Source: JARBUG01 sp035628915 (lineage in GTDB: Bacteria; Bacillota; Sulfobacillia; Symbiobacteriales; Symbiobacteriaceae). Taken from it: 64,000 bases of DNA. The notes beneath the pieces were generated by a model. That model did no database searches and was not told the DNA's origin. It saw only the letters and a list, made by a program, of their open reading frames with translations. Shown here piece by piece: positions 29,810 through 37,570 of this stretch. The DNA is taken from contig DASPIW010000026.1 in the NCBI GenBank assembly GCA_035628915.1, positions 1 through 64,000 on the forward strand, in the 5' to 3' direction. The translations under genes were made by a program, and so were the position numbers. The first letter of the stretch is position 1; each line of letters opens with the position of its first letter.

Positions 29810-29904
29810 GCCACAGAAAACTCGTAAAACATGGAATAAATGATTTATTAATTGTTTATTTCCGCTCCTTCCGTGTCCTCCGTGTCCTCCGTGTTCTCTG
29901 TGGC
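29810..29904. repeat. AT-rich foldback with GCCACAGA ends and CGTGTCCTC repeats
   Basis: Ends GCCACAGAAAAC (29810-29821) and GTTCTCTGTGGC (29893-29904) are inverted repeats, 11 of 12. Between them is AT-rich sequence and a short tandem series CCGTGTCCTCCGTGTCCTC then CGTGTTCTC (29871-29898). Composition differs sharply from the flanks. It fills the 139-bp gap between purC and purS. It resembles the CACAGAG-type intergenic repeats reported from memory in many unrelated bacteria. Confidence 0.65.
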
Positions 29905-29915
29905 AAATTGTCTTT

Positions 29916-30800
29916 TTACTTTAGGACCTCGCGTAGACGAGCTAAAGCATCCTCATACCGGGCCGTAGTCTCGGCAATCAGCTCAGGCGGGAGTTCAGGC
30001 GCCGGGGGCTGCTTGTTCCAGCCAATCTTTTCCACATAGTCGCGAATAGGCTGCTTGTCCAAGGAGTCGATCGGCTGGCCGGCCACGTAGCGGTCGGCGG
30101 GCCAGTACCGGGAGGAGTCGGGCGTGAAAATCTCGTCGATGACGATGATCTGGTTGCCCAGCATGCCGAACTCGAACTTGGTGTCAGCCAGGATGATGCC
30201 GACTTCAGCGGCCTTCGCCGCCGCAAAGTTGTAGAGCGCCAGCGAAGTGTCGCGCAGGAAGTCCGTCACCTTGTCGCCGTAGATCGCCCGCACCCGGTCT
30301 TCGGAGACGTTCTCGTCGTGCCCCAAGTCGTTCTTCAGGGCCGGGGTAAAGATCGGCCGCGGCAGCTTGCTGTTCAGCTTGAGGCCTTCGGGCAGGGGAA
30401 TGCCGCAGACGGAGCGGCTCTCCTTATACTCCTTCCACCCGGAGCCGGCCAGATAGCCGCGCACCACGCACTCGACATCGATCCGCTTCGTCTTGCGTAC
30501 CACCATGGAACGATCTTCCAGGGCCGGCACGGCGCCCGGATTGATGCCCAGGTCCTGCACGTCGGTGGTGATCAGATGATTGGGACAGATGCGCTGGGTT
30601 GCGCCAAACCAAAGCACCGAAAGCTGGGTCAGCACCCTGCCCTTGCCCGGAATCCCCTGCGGGAACACGACGTCGAAGGCCGACAGGCGGTCGGTCGCGA
30701 CAAGCAGCAGACGCTCATCGGGCAGCTCAAACATCTCCCGGACCTTCCCCTTATGAATCCGGCGAATTCCAAGCTCAGGGCACTCAAGCAGCACCGTCAC
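29916..30800 (-). CDS. purC: SAICAR synthetase
   Basis: Ligates aspartate to CAIR. 294 aa, the longer form. Marks: RRIHKGKVREMFELPDERLLLVATDRLSAFDVV, VLTQLSVLWF, DVECVVRGYLAGSGWKEYK, GHDENVSED, and the C-terminal ILADTKFEFG...IIVIDEIFTPDSSRYWPAD with acidic metal/substrate ligands. The GTG at 30800 follows GGAGGG by 9 nt. A degenerate PurC-like gene lies 15 bp upstream. Confidence 0.97.
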   Translation of the reverse strand: MTVLLECPELGIRRIHKGKVREMFELPDERLLLVATDRLSAFDVVFPQGIPGKGRVLTQLSVLWFGATQRICPNHLITTDVQDLGINPGAVPALEDRSMVVRKTKRIDVECVVRGYLAGSGWKEYKESRSVCGIPLPEGLKLNSKLPRPIFTPALKNDLGHDENVSEDRVRAIYGDKVTDFLRDTSLALYNFAAAKAAEVGIILADTKFEFGMLGNQIIVIDEIFTPDSSRYWPADRYVAGQPIDSLDKQPIRDYVEKIGWNKQPPAPELPPELIAETTARYEDALARLREVLK

Positions 30801-30815
30801 GGCAAATTCCCTCCA

Positions 30816-31361
30816 TTATCCGAGCTGAGCGCAGATCTTCTCGTAGTCAGTCGACCCTAGCGAACACTCCAGCGGATTGGGTACCTGCAGCAGACACGCA
30901 CCGCCGGGCTCAATGCCAAAGTGCAGATGCAGTCCCAGATCTGACAGCCCCATGGGCGCCAGATGCGCTCGCAGCGACCTGGCGGTATGCAGGGCCACGT
31001 CTTCCATGGTGGTCAGCCGGCTCGGCTTGGCGCCGGGCACCCGCTTCGCCTCGTGCTTGTCTATGGCCGTGCCATGGCTGCTGACGAAGGAGATCTCCGT
31101 ATCGTTGGCCGTGCTCCTGACCACCACGGTGAGCGGAATCAGCTCCAGCCGCTTGACCGCGATGCCGTTCGTACCGTGGCGCTGCAGGGCGTTGGTGCTG
31201 AGAGCGTGGCGGCGGATCATTTCGTGGAGGAACCACGCGAGCTTTCCCGCGCAGACGTCGTCCCACTCCATAATCTGCACATCGTCGTCGTCGGTTTGAT
31301 AAAGCGACCAGCCCTCAGCGGTGTAAACGAGATCCCCTTTGTTTATTTCCAACACCTTCAA
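30816..31361 (-). CDS. PurC-like paralogue lacking catalytic motifs (probable pseudoenzyme)
   Basis: 181 aa, TTG start at 31361 with GGGGGA upstream. The chain follows the short SAICAR synthetase layout: KGDLVYTAEGWSLYQTDDDD in place of EGKAKxVYxTDDPD, VQIMEWDDVCAGK, LHEMIRRHAL, VKRLELIPLTVVVRS matching the PurC KxEMIPLEVVVR strand, then ALHTARSLRAHL and LHLHFGIEPGG. The nucleotide-binding EGK lysine is missing, the region corresponding to the CxDxL and DEISPDxxRLW metal/substrate motifs reads LLQVPNPLECSLG, and it is about 50 residues short. It sits directly upstream of intact purC. Possibly a regulatory or structural partner. Homology is my alignment by eye. Confidence 0.7.
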   Translation of the reverse strand: MKVLEINKGDLVYTAEGWSLYQTDDDDVQIMEWDDVCAGKLAWFLHEMIRRHALSTNALQRHGTNGIAVKRLELIPLTVVVRSTANDTEISFVSSHGTAIDKHEAKRVPGAKPSRLTTMEDVALHTARSLRAHLAPMGLSDLGLHLHFGIEPGGACLLQVPNPLECSLGSTDYEKICAQLG

Positions 31362-31379
31362 CCGGGCGTCCCCCTTGCT

Positions 31380-31544
31380 TTACTTGATCATCCGCATGAG
31401 GAGGTAGGCAACGCCGAAGCCCAGCCCGGCCGAAACGATGGGCCGGGCAAAGCGGGCGAAGTTCCTTGGCCAGAGCAGCGTAACGACCACCGTCACGATC
31501 AAACCGACGAGCACACCCACGATGATTCCGGTTACGCTGTACAT
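31380..31544 (-). CDS. 54-aa membrane peptide in the purine operon
   Basis: ATG at 31544 to TAA at 31380, starting 4 bp after the purB stop and ending 18 bp before the PurC-like start. The translation has two hydrophobic segments (MYSVTGIIVGVLVGLIVTVV, and SAGLGFGVAYLLMRM near the end) separated by WPRNFARFARP, a positively charged loop. The operon position, clean boundaries and membrane-like composition argue that it is a real small gene. No family recognised. Confidence 0.7.
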   Translation of the reverse strand: MYSVTGIIVGVLVGLIVTVVVTLLWPRNFARFARPIVSAGLGFGVAYLLMRMIK

Positions 31545-31548
31545 AGCC

Positions 31549-32859
31549 TTACATCAACCCCAGTCTCTTAAAAATAGTGTCGACATGGCGCAGGTGCCGG
31601 GTCGGGTCAAAGGCCTGCTCCAGTTCGCCGGGCGTGACCATGGACTGAATGGTCTGGTCCGCTTCCAGCAGCTTGCGCAGGTGAATCCGCTCTGACCAGG
31701 CCTGCATGGCCTTCTCCTGGACCAAGGCGTACGCCTGCTCCCGGGAGAGCCCCTTTTCTACCAAATAGAGCAATACCGTACCGGAGGAGGTCAGCCCCAG
31801 GGACATATCCATGGAGCGCTTCATGTTCTCCGGATAGACATGCATGTTCTCAATGACCCAGGTCATTTTGGCAATCAGATAATCCGCCAGGCTCGTCGAG
31901 TCGGGCAGAATCACCCGCTCCGCTGAGGAGTGAGAGATGTCCCGCTCGTGCCAGAGGGTGACGTTCTCCAGGGCAGCCAGGGCGTTGCCCCGCAGAATCC
32001 GGGAGAGGCCGGAGATCTGCTCCAGCGTGACCGGGTTGCGCTTATGCGGCATGGCGCTGGAGCCCTTCTGGCCCTTGGAGAACGGCTCCTCGACTTCCCG
32101 GGTTTCGGTCTTCTGCAGCAGGCGGAGTTCGACAGCCAGGTTGTCGAGCGTCGAGCCCAAAATGGCCAGGGTGGTCAGGAGCTGGGCGTGCCTGTCCCGC
32201 TGGAGGACCTGGGTGGAAATGTCCGCCGCGCCGAGGCCCATTTTGGTGCACACGTATTCCTCGACGAACGGGTCGATGTTGCCGTAGTTGCCGACGGCGC
32301 CGGAGATCTTGCCGACGGCAATCATCTGGCGGGCCTGCTCAAGCCGGACGGCGTCCCGCTTGAGCTGGGCGTAGAAGACGGCGAGCTTGAGGCCGAAGGA
32401 AGTCGGCTCGGCGTGGACGCCGTGGGTCCGACCCATGGCGGGCGTGTCCTTCAGGGAAAGGGCCCGCTTGCCCAGGGCGCCGACCAGGCCTTCAAGGCCT
32501 TTCTGGATCTCCTTGACCGCTTCGTTCAGGACGGCGGACAGAGCGGTATCGACGACGTCGGTGGAAGTCAGGCCGTAGTGGATCAGGCGGGCCGACGGGT
32601 GCTGAATCCGCTCGGCGCAGGCCGTGGTGAAGGCGATCACGTCGTGCCGGGTGATGGCTTCAATCTCCTCCACACGCTTGACGAAGTCGGCGTCGACGGT
32701 GAAGGAGCGCTGCTTCAGTTCGGCGACATCGCCGGCGGGCAGGGCGCCCAGCTGGGCCCAGGCTTCGCAGGCGAGAATTTCGACTTCCAGCCACTTTTGG
32801 AAGCGGTTCTCGGAGGACCAGAGGCGGGCCATAGCGGGGCGGGTGTAGCGGGCGATCAT
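31549..32859 (-). CDS. purB: Adenylosuccinate lyase
   Basis: Cleaves fumarate from SAICAR and from adenylosuccinate. 436 aa. Superfamily marks: TSTDVVDTALS, MGRTHGVHAEPTSFG (catalytic His), KISGAVGNYGNIDPFVE, and the signature GSSAMPHKRNPVTLEQISG with the mobile catalytic Ser. The ATG at 32859 follows AAGGAG. It is 12 bp from purE. Confidence 0.97.
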   Translation of the reverse strand: MIARYTRPAMARLWSSENRFQKWLEVEILACEAWAQLGALPAGDVAELKQRSFTVDADFVKRVEEIEAITRHDVIAFTTACAERIQHPSARLIHYGLTSTDVVDTALSAVLNEAVKEIQKGLEGLVGALGKRALSLKDTPAMGRTHGVHAEPTSFGLKLAVFYAQLKRDAVRLEQARQMIAVGKISGAVGNYGNIDPFVEEYVCTKMGLGAADISTQVLQRDRHAQLLTTLAILGSTLDNLAVELRLLQKTETREVEEPFSKGQKGSSAMPHKRNPVTLEQISGLSRILRGNALAALENVTLWHERDISHSSAERVILPDSTSLADYLIAKMTWVIENMHVYPENMKRSMDMSLGLTSSGTVLLYLVEKGLSREQAYALVQEKAMQAWSERIHLRKLLEADQTIQSMVTPGELEQAFDPTRHLRHVDTIFKRLGLM

Positions 32860-32871
32860 AGCAACAACTCC

Positions 32872-33363
32872 TTAGCCCTGTGCAAGGGAGCGATCGTAGG
32901 CTTCGCGGGCCTTCCGGGCCATCTGCGCTTTGTGGGCGGTCATTTTCTCCCGGTACGTAGGATGCTTCACGCCCAGGATCGCTACGGCGAGATACGCCGC
33001 GTTTTTCGCCCCGTCAATGGCGACCGTCGCAACGGGCACGCCGGGGGGCATCTGCACGATGGAGTAGAGCGCATCGACCCCCTCGAGTGCGCTGCTGCCC
33101 TTGAGCGGCACCCCGATGACCGGCAGGGGCGTGGACGCCGCCACGACGCCGGGCAGAGCCGCTGCCATGCCTGCTCCCGCGATGATCACTTCGATGCCCC
33201 GGTCGGCGGCGGTCGCCGCCCATTCGTGCACCAGTGTCGGCGCCCGGTGGGCGCTGGCCACCACGGTCTCAGAGGGGGCGCCGAACTGCTCGAGCACTTC
33301 GGCGGCTTCTTTCATTTTGGGCAGGTCGGATTCGCTGCCGCAGATGATTCCAACCAGGGCCAT
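32872..33363 (-). CDS. purE: N5-carboxyaminoimidazole ribonucleotide mutase (PurE)
   Basis: Produces CAIR. 163 aa. Marks: IICGSESDLPKMKEAAEVL, VVASAHRAPTLVHEW, IIAGAGMAAALPGVVAA, PVIGVPLKGSSALEGVDAL and MPPGVPVATVAIDGAKNAAYLA. The ATG at 33363 was chosen because GGAGG lies 9 nt upstream; two earlier ATGs touch the ribosome site. No purK partner is seen in the window, so either purK is elsewhere or CAIR formation is direct. Confidence 0.96.
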   Translation of the reverse strand: MALVGIICGSESDLPKMKEAAEVLEQFGAPSETVVASAHRAPTLVHEWAATAADRGIEVIIAGAGMAAALPGVVAASTPLPVIGVPLKGSSALEGVDALYSIVQMPPGVPVATVAIDGAKNAAYLAVAILGVKHPTYREKMTAHKAQMARKAREAYDRSLAQG

Positions 33364-33401
33364 TCGCATCATCCTCCATGAACTTGGATAGCTTGAACCG
33401 C

Positions 33402-33427
33402 GGAAGGGGGTCGACAGACCCCCTTCC
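33402..33427. promoter_or_regulatory. Perfect 11-bp hairpin between the permease gene and purE
   Basis: GGAAGGGGGTC (33402-33412) and GACCCCCTTCC (33417-33427) flank a 4-nt loop. No T run follows in the direction of transcription, so an RNA processing or stability element, or a weak attenuator, is more likely than a full terminator. Confidence 0.55.
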
Positions 33428-33430
33428 ACT

Positions 33431-34738
33431 TTAATGTGCGTAGAAGTAGTAAAGGAAGAAGGCGGTGAGCACGTACATCATCCAGTGAATCTTCGCCGCC
33501 TTGCCGGCGAGCAGATTCAGGGCCACGTAGGCCACGAACCCGAGGGCAAGGCCGGTGGCGATGGAGAAGGTGAAGGGCATCATCACGGCGGTTAGAATGG
33601 CCGGGAAGGCCTCGGTGAAGTCGTTCAGGTTGATCTCCAGGAGCGGCGAGGCCATCAGGACGCCTACGATGATCAGGGCCGGCGCAGTCGCCTGACCGGG
33701 GATGGCCAGGGCAATCGGGGAGAGGAAAGCGGCAATCAGGAAGAAGACAGCAGTGGTCACCGCAGTGAGACCCGTCCGCCCGCCCGCCGCAATGCCGGCG
33801 GCGCTCTCCACGTAGGTTGTGGTGTTGGATGTGCCCAGCAGCGCCCCGATGATGGTGCCGCACGAGTCGGCCACCAGGGCCCGGCTCCCGCCCTTCAGGT
33901 TGCCCTGCTCGTCCATGAGGCCCGCCTTGCCGGCGACGCCGACAAAGGTACCGATGGTGTCAAACAGGTCGGCAAAGAACATCGAGAAGATAATGGTGAC
34001 CATAGAAAGCGAAAGGACGCCGCTGAAGTTCAGCTGCAGGAACGTGGGAGCGAGGGAAGGCGGCATGCTGAAGACGCTGGCGGGCAGCTTGGTGACGCCC
34101 ATCGGCATGCCGATGATCGTCGTGGCGACGATGCCGATCAAAATGCCGCCGGGGACCCGGCGTGCGACCAACGCCGCGGTGATGATCAGGCCGATGATGG
34201 CCAGCAGGACACCGGGGGTCTTGATGGGGCCGAGGGTGATGATGGTCGCCTCAAATGCGGCAACGATGCCGGCGTTCTTCAGGCCAATCAGCATGATGAA
34301 AAAGCCAATGCCGGCAGAGACGGCATGCTTGAGTGACAGCGGAATCGCCTTGATCATAATTTCGCGCAAGCCAGTCACGGTGACAATCAGGGCGAGCACA
34401 CCGGAGACAAAAACAGCGCCCAGGGCGGTCTGCCAGGAGATGGCGCCCTTCGAGCCGATGACCAGGCTGAAGGCGAAGAAGGCGTTCAGGCCCATGCCGG
34501 GAGCCAGCGCAAACGGCCAGTTGGCGAACAGACCCATGACCAGGGTAGATGCGGCCGCCGCGAGAATGGTCGCCATGAACAGGGCGCCCGGATCCATGCC
34601 GGCTTCCTTGAGCGTCAGTGGGTTTACGATGATGATGTACGCCATGGTGACAAAGGTGGTGAGGCCGGCGAGAATCTCGGTGCGGACGTCGGTGCTGTGG
34701 GCGGTCAGGTGGAAGAAGCGGTCGAGAATCGCTGCCAC
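33431..34738 (-). CDS. NCS2-family purine permease
   Basis: 435 aa with about 12 hydrophobic segments. Matches the AzgA/PbuG/PbuO branch (adenine, guanine, hypoxanthine uptake): AGLTTFVTMAYIIIVNPLTL, FALAPGMGLNAFFAFSLV, HAVSAGIGFFIMLIGLKNAG, FFADLFDTIGTFVGVAGKAG and LGTSNTTTYVESAAGIAAGG. The GTG at 34738 follows GGAGG by 7 nt. It is the first gene after the ykkC-class riboswitch and precedes purE, so uptake and synthesis would share control. Substrate cannot be fixed among purine bases. Confidence 0.92.
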   Translation of the reverse strand: MAAILDRFFHLTAHSTDVRTEILAGLTTFVTMAYIIIVNPLTLKEAGMDPGALFMATILAAAASTLVMGLFANWPFALAPGMGLNAFFAFSLVIGSKGAISWQTALGAVFVSGVLALIVTVTGLREIMIKAIPLSLKHAVSAGIGFFIMLIGLKNAGIVAAFEATIITLGPIKTPGVLLAIIGLIITAALVARRVPGGILIGIVATTIIGMPMGVTKLPASVFSMPPSLAPTFLQLNFSGVLSLSMVTIIFSMFFADLFDTIGTFVGVAGKAGLMDEQGNLKGGSRALVADSCGTIIGALLGTSNTTTYVESAAGIAAGGRTGLTAVTTAVFFLIAAFLSPIALAIPGQATAPALIIVGVLMASPLLEINLNDFTEAFPAILTAVMMPFTFSIATGLALGFVAYVALNLLAGKAAKIHWMMYVLTAFFLYYFYAH

Positions 34739-34819
34739 GGTGGAGCCTCCTTGCGGGGATGAAAGGTGAAATGAGGGCTGGTCCGGGCCTGGTTTATGCG
34801 GCAGTCACGCTTCAGTATG

Positions 34820-34885
34820 CCCAAAAGAACAACAAGCGGGCGGGTAGACTTCACTCAGTGATTGTGAGTGAAACCTACCCGCCCG
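34820..34885 (-). terminator. Riboswitch expression-platform terminator
   Basis: Long stem: arms 34836-34857 and 34865-34885, with GCGGGCGGGTAG and TTCACTCA segments pairing around a 7-nt loop. On the minus strand it is followed by TTGTTGTTCTTTT (34821-34833). It lies between the aptamer and the permease gene. Confidence 0.82.
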
Positions 34886-35009
34886 GGCTTTTATCCCTTC
34901 GGTGTAGTCAGGCGCTCGGCCTGGCCTGTGCCGCTCGGTCGCTGCCGGCGTTGCCTTCAGGAACGCCGCGGAACCCTAGGCACACTTTCCTCCGTGACTC
35001 GCCGGTCAC
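34882..35009 (-). promoter_or_regulatory. ykkC-class riboswitch aptamer, probably PRPP-sensing (subtype 2b)
   Basis: Minus-strand motifs match the ykkC family: CTAGGGTTCC (34970-34979), CGAGCGGCACAGGC (34924-34937) and GGGATAAAAGCCCGGG (34882-34897), after an accessory hairpin GTGAC...GTCAC (34994-35009). Known ykkC subtypes sense guanidine, ppGpp, PRPP or nucleotides. Placement before a purine operon points to PRPP, which would prevent termination and allow purine synthesis. The specificity-determining base was not resolved by eye. No adjacent guanine aptamer is visible. Confidence 0.8.
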
Positions 35010-35016
35010 ACCTACC

Positions 35017-35045
35017 AATGTAAGCTTTCCCTATTCCGTTGTCAA
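35017..35045 (-). promoter_or_regulatory. Sigma-A promoter of the purine operon
   Basis: Minus strand: TTGACA (35040-35045), 17-bp spacer, TACATT (35017-35022). Transcription would begin near 35010, just ahead of the riboswitch. Confidence 0.8.
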
Positions 35046-35091
35046 CCTGAGACCCGAACTTTTATGGATCAACAACAGAAAACGTTCGGGT

Positions 35092-35610
35092 TTACCAGGA
35101 TGCAACCGCGTCTCGAGTGGTTGCCGGGAGGGGTTGGGCGAGCATAATCGCCTGAATTTCCGAACGAAAGCCTTGGCGGCGGATGTAAGCATTTAGTAAG
35201 TCCGCTTTCGGGTGTCGTCCCATCAACCAGTATGCGACGGCCCAGACTTCCGGGCTGCCCACCGGCACCCCTTCCAGGGCGCCGCACACGATGGTCGGAA
35301 GGCGCACCACGCCCGATTCGCAGCGGATGGCAAAGCCCGCCATGAGGTCGATGTCCGCCCCGTCCGGCGTGATATGCAGGCGGCAGGCGGTGGCGTAGGC
35401 CTGATCGCCGGTGGGGGCCTGCGCCCACGGCAGGGCGCCGAGCGCGGCCATGACATGGTCTGTGGTGGCATCGGTGGTCAGGTCCCAGTCGCGGACCGTG
35501 TCGATCAAGCCCAGGCTGTATAGCAAGCCGCTGCCGCCGAGGGCCACTTCGACGCCGGCGCTCTTGAACGTATAGTACACCTTGTGCAAGGGGCCAAGCG
35601 GTGGAATCAT
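35092..35610 (-). CDS. Nucleotidyltransferase-fold-like protein of unknown function
   Basis: 172 aa. The segment VEVALGGSGLLYSLGLIDTV then RDWDLTTDATTDHVMAAL has the GGS...D-x-D layout of minimal nucleotidyltransferases and antitoxin-like NTase proteins. A later acidic stretch, ITPDGADIDLMAGF, could give the third acid. The start ATG overlaps the upstream response-regulator stop as ATGA, so the two are co-translated. Active-site residues seem present but the substrate is unknown. Not a confirmed enzyme. Confidence 0.6.
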   Translation of the reverse strand: MIPPLGPLHKVYYTFKSAGVEVALGGSGLLYSLGLIDTVRDWDLTTDATTDHVMAALGALPWAQAPTGDQAYATACRLHITPDGADIDLMAGFAIRCESGVVRLPTIVCGALEGVPVGSPEVWAVAYWLMGRHPKADLLNAYIRRQGFRSEIQAIMLAQPLPATTRDAVASW

Positions 35611-36266
35611 CTGCGCACCCCGTCCTGTAGAATGCCCGCCGCCATGGCCCGGGCAATCGCCTCGGCCCGCGATGTGGCGCCAAGCTTGTTGAAAATGGAG
35701 GCCAGGTGAGCCTTGACCGTGCGCTCGGTAATGCCAAGCTGATCAGCGATCTCCTTGTTGCGGAGGCCCGCGGCGACCGCTTTGAGTACCTCGTGCTCAC
35801 GGTCGCTCAACGTATGATCCTCGTGCGCCCCGCCCGCGGGCCCGGGGCCAGCGCCCAGGTGCGCCACCACTTTGGCGGCGACTTCCGGCTGCAGCAGGGT
35901 CTGGCCCCGGGCCGCCGAGCGGACCGCCTCCAGAATCGATTCCCGCGCGGCGTCCTTCAGCAGGTAGCCCCGGGCGCCGGCCTGGAGCCCCTGCACGATG
36001 TACGCGTCGTCATCGTAAGTGGTAAGGATCACCACATGGAGCGCCGGCCAGCGGGCATGGATCGCCCGGATGGCGCCCAGCCCGTCCAGCTTGGGCATGC
36101 GCAGGTCCATCAAAATCACGTCTGGCTGCAGTTCCCCCGCCAGGCGCACCGCTTCGCTGCCGTCGGGCGCCTCCCCCACCACTTCCATATCCGGCTGGAT
36201 CTCCAGCATGGTGCGGATCCCTTCCCGCACGACCAGGTGGTCATCAGCGATCAGTACGCGAATCAT
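35607..36266 (-). CDS. NarL/LuxR-family response regulator
   Basis: 219 aa. Receiver domain 1-120 with acidic pair ADDH, phosphoacceptor Asp in VILMDLRMP, Thr in VILTTYDDD and Lys in YLLKDA. LuxR-type HTH at about 150-215: LSDREHEVLKAVAAGLRNKE and ITERTVKAHLASIFNKLG. The start overlaps the histidine kinase stop (ATGA). Probable target: the divergent ABC transporter at 37571. Confidence 0.95.
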   Translation of the reverse strand: MIRVLIADDHLVVREGIRTMLEIQPDMEVVGEAPDGSEAVRLAGELQPDVILMDLRMPKLDGLGAIRAIHARWPALHVVILTTYDDDAYIVQGLQAGARGYLLKDAARESILEAVRSAARGQTLLQPEVAAKVVAHLGAGPGPAGGAHEDHTLSDREHEVLKAVAAGLRNKEIADQLGITERTVKAHLASIFNKLGATSRAEAIARAMAAGILQDGVRR

Positions 36267-37453
36267 GGGCTGTCCTCCTTCAAGGGGAGCGTAACGATCA
36301 GCCGGGTGCCGGCGCCCGGTGCGGCCTGCACCTCCAGCGTGCCTTCCGCCAGACCTATGCGCTCGGCCAGACCGGTCAGCCCGAAATGGCCCGCCGCGCC
36401 CCGCCGGGCCGTCGGGTCGAAACCGATGCCGTCATCGCCGACTTCCAGGGTGACGCCCTGTGGCCGCGCCACCGCCAGGCGGACCCAGGCCCGGTGGGCC
36501 TGCGAGTGGCGGGCGATGTTTGCCAGGCCCTCCTGGACCACCCGGTAGACCGTCTCCGCGACCGGTCCCTGCAGGTGCAGGTCGCCTGGCCCTGCCTCAA
36601 AGGTGCAGGTGATGCCCGTATCGGCGGTGAGGTTGTCCACCACCCGCCGGATGGCTTCCATGACGTCGCCCTTATCAAGCGGCGAACGGAGTGCGGCGAT
36701 GGCCGTCCGGGCTTCCTGTAGGGTCGTGCGTGCCCGCTGCATGGCCCGGCGCGTAATAGCCCGGGCGCGCTCGGTGTCGCCGCGGGTCAGCAGGTCGTCG
36801 ACCGCCTCCAACTGCATGATCAGCCCGGCGAGGCCCTGCGCCAAGGTGTCGTGCAGCTCGCGAGCCATCCGCTGCCGCTCCTGCACGACGGTGAGTTCTT
36901 CGACCTTGAGAGCGTATGCTTTGAGCTTGGCGTGGGCTTGCTCCAGCTCGCCCAGGAGCTTCTCGGCCCGCTCCCGCTCTTCCATCTGGCGGGTGAAGAC
37001 CGTGACGTAGATGCCGATAAACGCCAGCGCCAGCACCGCCCCGGGGATCTGCATGCCCAATGTGCTCCATCCGAAGCTCGACAGGAGAGTCAGGAACCAG
37101 GCAACCGCAAGGCCCCCCAAGCTGATAATGCGGGGCACCGGGTTGGGGAAAAGCCCGAACACTTCACCGGCGATCGGAAAGAAGAGCGCCCCCTGTACGG
37201 GACCGCCGTCTGACATAAGGAAGATGACAGCAGCGAGGACCGTCTGGGCGACCATGTAGACCGGCGCCCTGCGCCTGGTCAGCCATCGGTGAATCGACCC
37301 GTGCAGGTAGCCGTGCACGATCAGCAGGACGGTAAACGGGATCAGGCGGCCCGCCGTCCGGAACGCCGGTTCCTTCACCGTTAACCACCACACCAGGGCC
37401 AGAAAGCCATACACGACCCAAAAGAAGATGCGGGTCGGGTCCCGTCTTTTCAT
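36263..37453 (-). CDS. NarL-system sensor histidine kinase (HisKA_3 type)
   Basis: 396 aa from the ATG at 37453. Residues about 10-160 hold five or six membrane helices. A coiled coil follows (EERERAEKLLGELEQAHAKL), then the HisKA_3 box RQRMARELHDTLAQGLAGL with the phosphoacceptor His, and an HATPase domain with YRVVQEGLANIARHSQA (N box) and VGDDGIGFD (G1 box). The frame is open upstream to 38236, but that part lies antisense to the ABC gene. No extracellular sensor domain is evident, so the signal is probably sensed in the membrane. Confidence 0.93.
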   Translation of the reverse strand: MKRRDPTRIFFWVVYGFLALVWWLTVKEPAFRTAGRLIPFTVLLIVHGYLHGSIHRWLTRRRAPVYMVAQTVLAAVIFLMSDGGPVQGALFFPIAGEVFGLFPNPVPRIISLGGLAVAWFLTLLSSFGWSTLGMQIPGAVLALAFIGIYVTVFTRQMEERERAEKLLGELEQAHAKLKAYALKVEELTVVQERQRMARELHDTLAQGLAGLIMQLEAVDDLLTRGDTERARAITRRAMQRARTTLQEARTAIAALRSPLDKGDVMEAIRRVVDNLTADTGITCTFEAGPGDLHLQGPVAETVYRVVQEGLANIARHSQAHRAWVRLAVARPQGVTLEVGDDGIGFDPTARRGAAGHFGLTGLAERIGLAEGTLEVQAAPGAGTRLIVTLPLKEDSP

Positions 37454-37484
37454 GGTCAGTCTCCGTCCTTTGGTACAGTGTCCG

Positions 37485-37516
37485 ATCGTACAGGTGCAAT
37501 TTGATAAACGTACGAT
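37485..37516. promoter_or_regulatory. Inverted repeat in the divergent promoter region
   Basis: ATCGTAC (37485-37491) and GTACGAT (37510-37516), separated by 18 bp, with partial symmetry extending outwards. It lies between the kinase gene and the ABC transporter gene, a natural place for the response regulator to bind. Confidence 0.5.
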
Positions 37517-37570
37517 GTTGGGACTGCTACGCCCATGCAATACTCGGACCGTAGAAAGGATGTGGCAACG

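Noticed and set aside
29791..30039. 83-codon plus-strand frame rich in FRVLRVLRVLCG
   Set aside because: A product of the CACAGAG-type repeat and antisense purC; no ribosome site.
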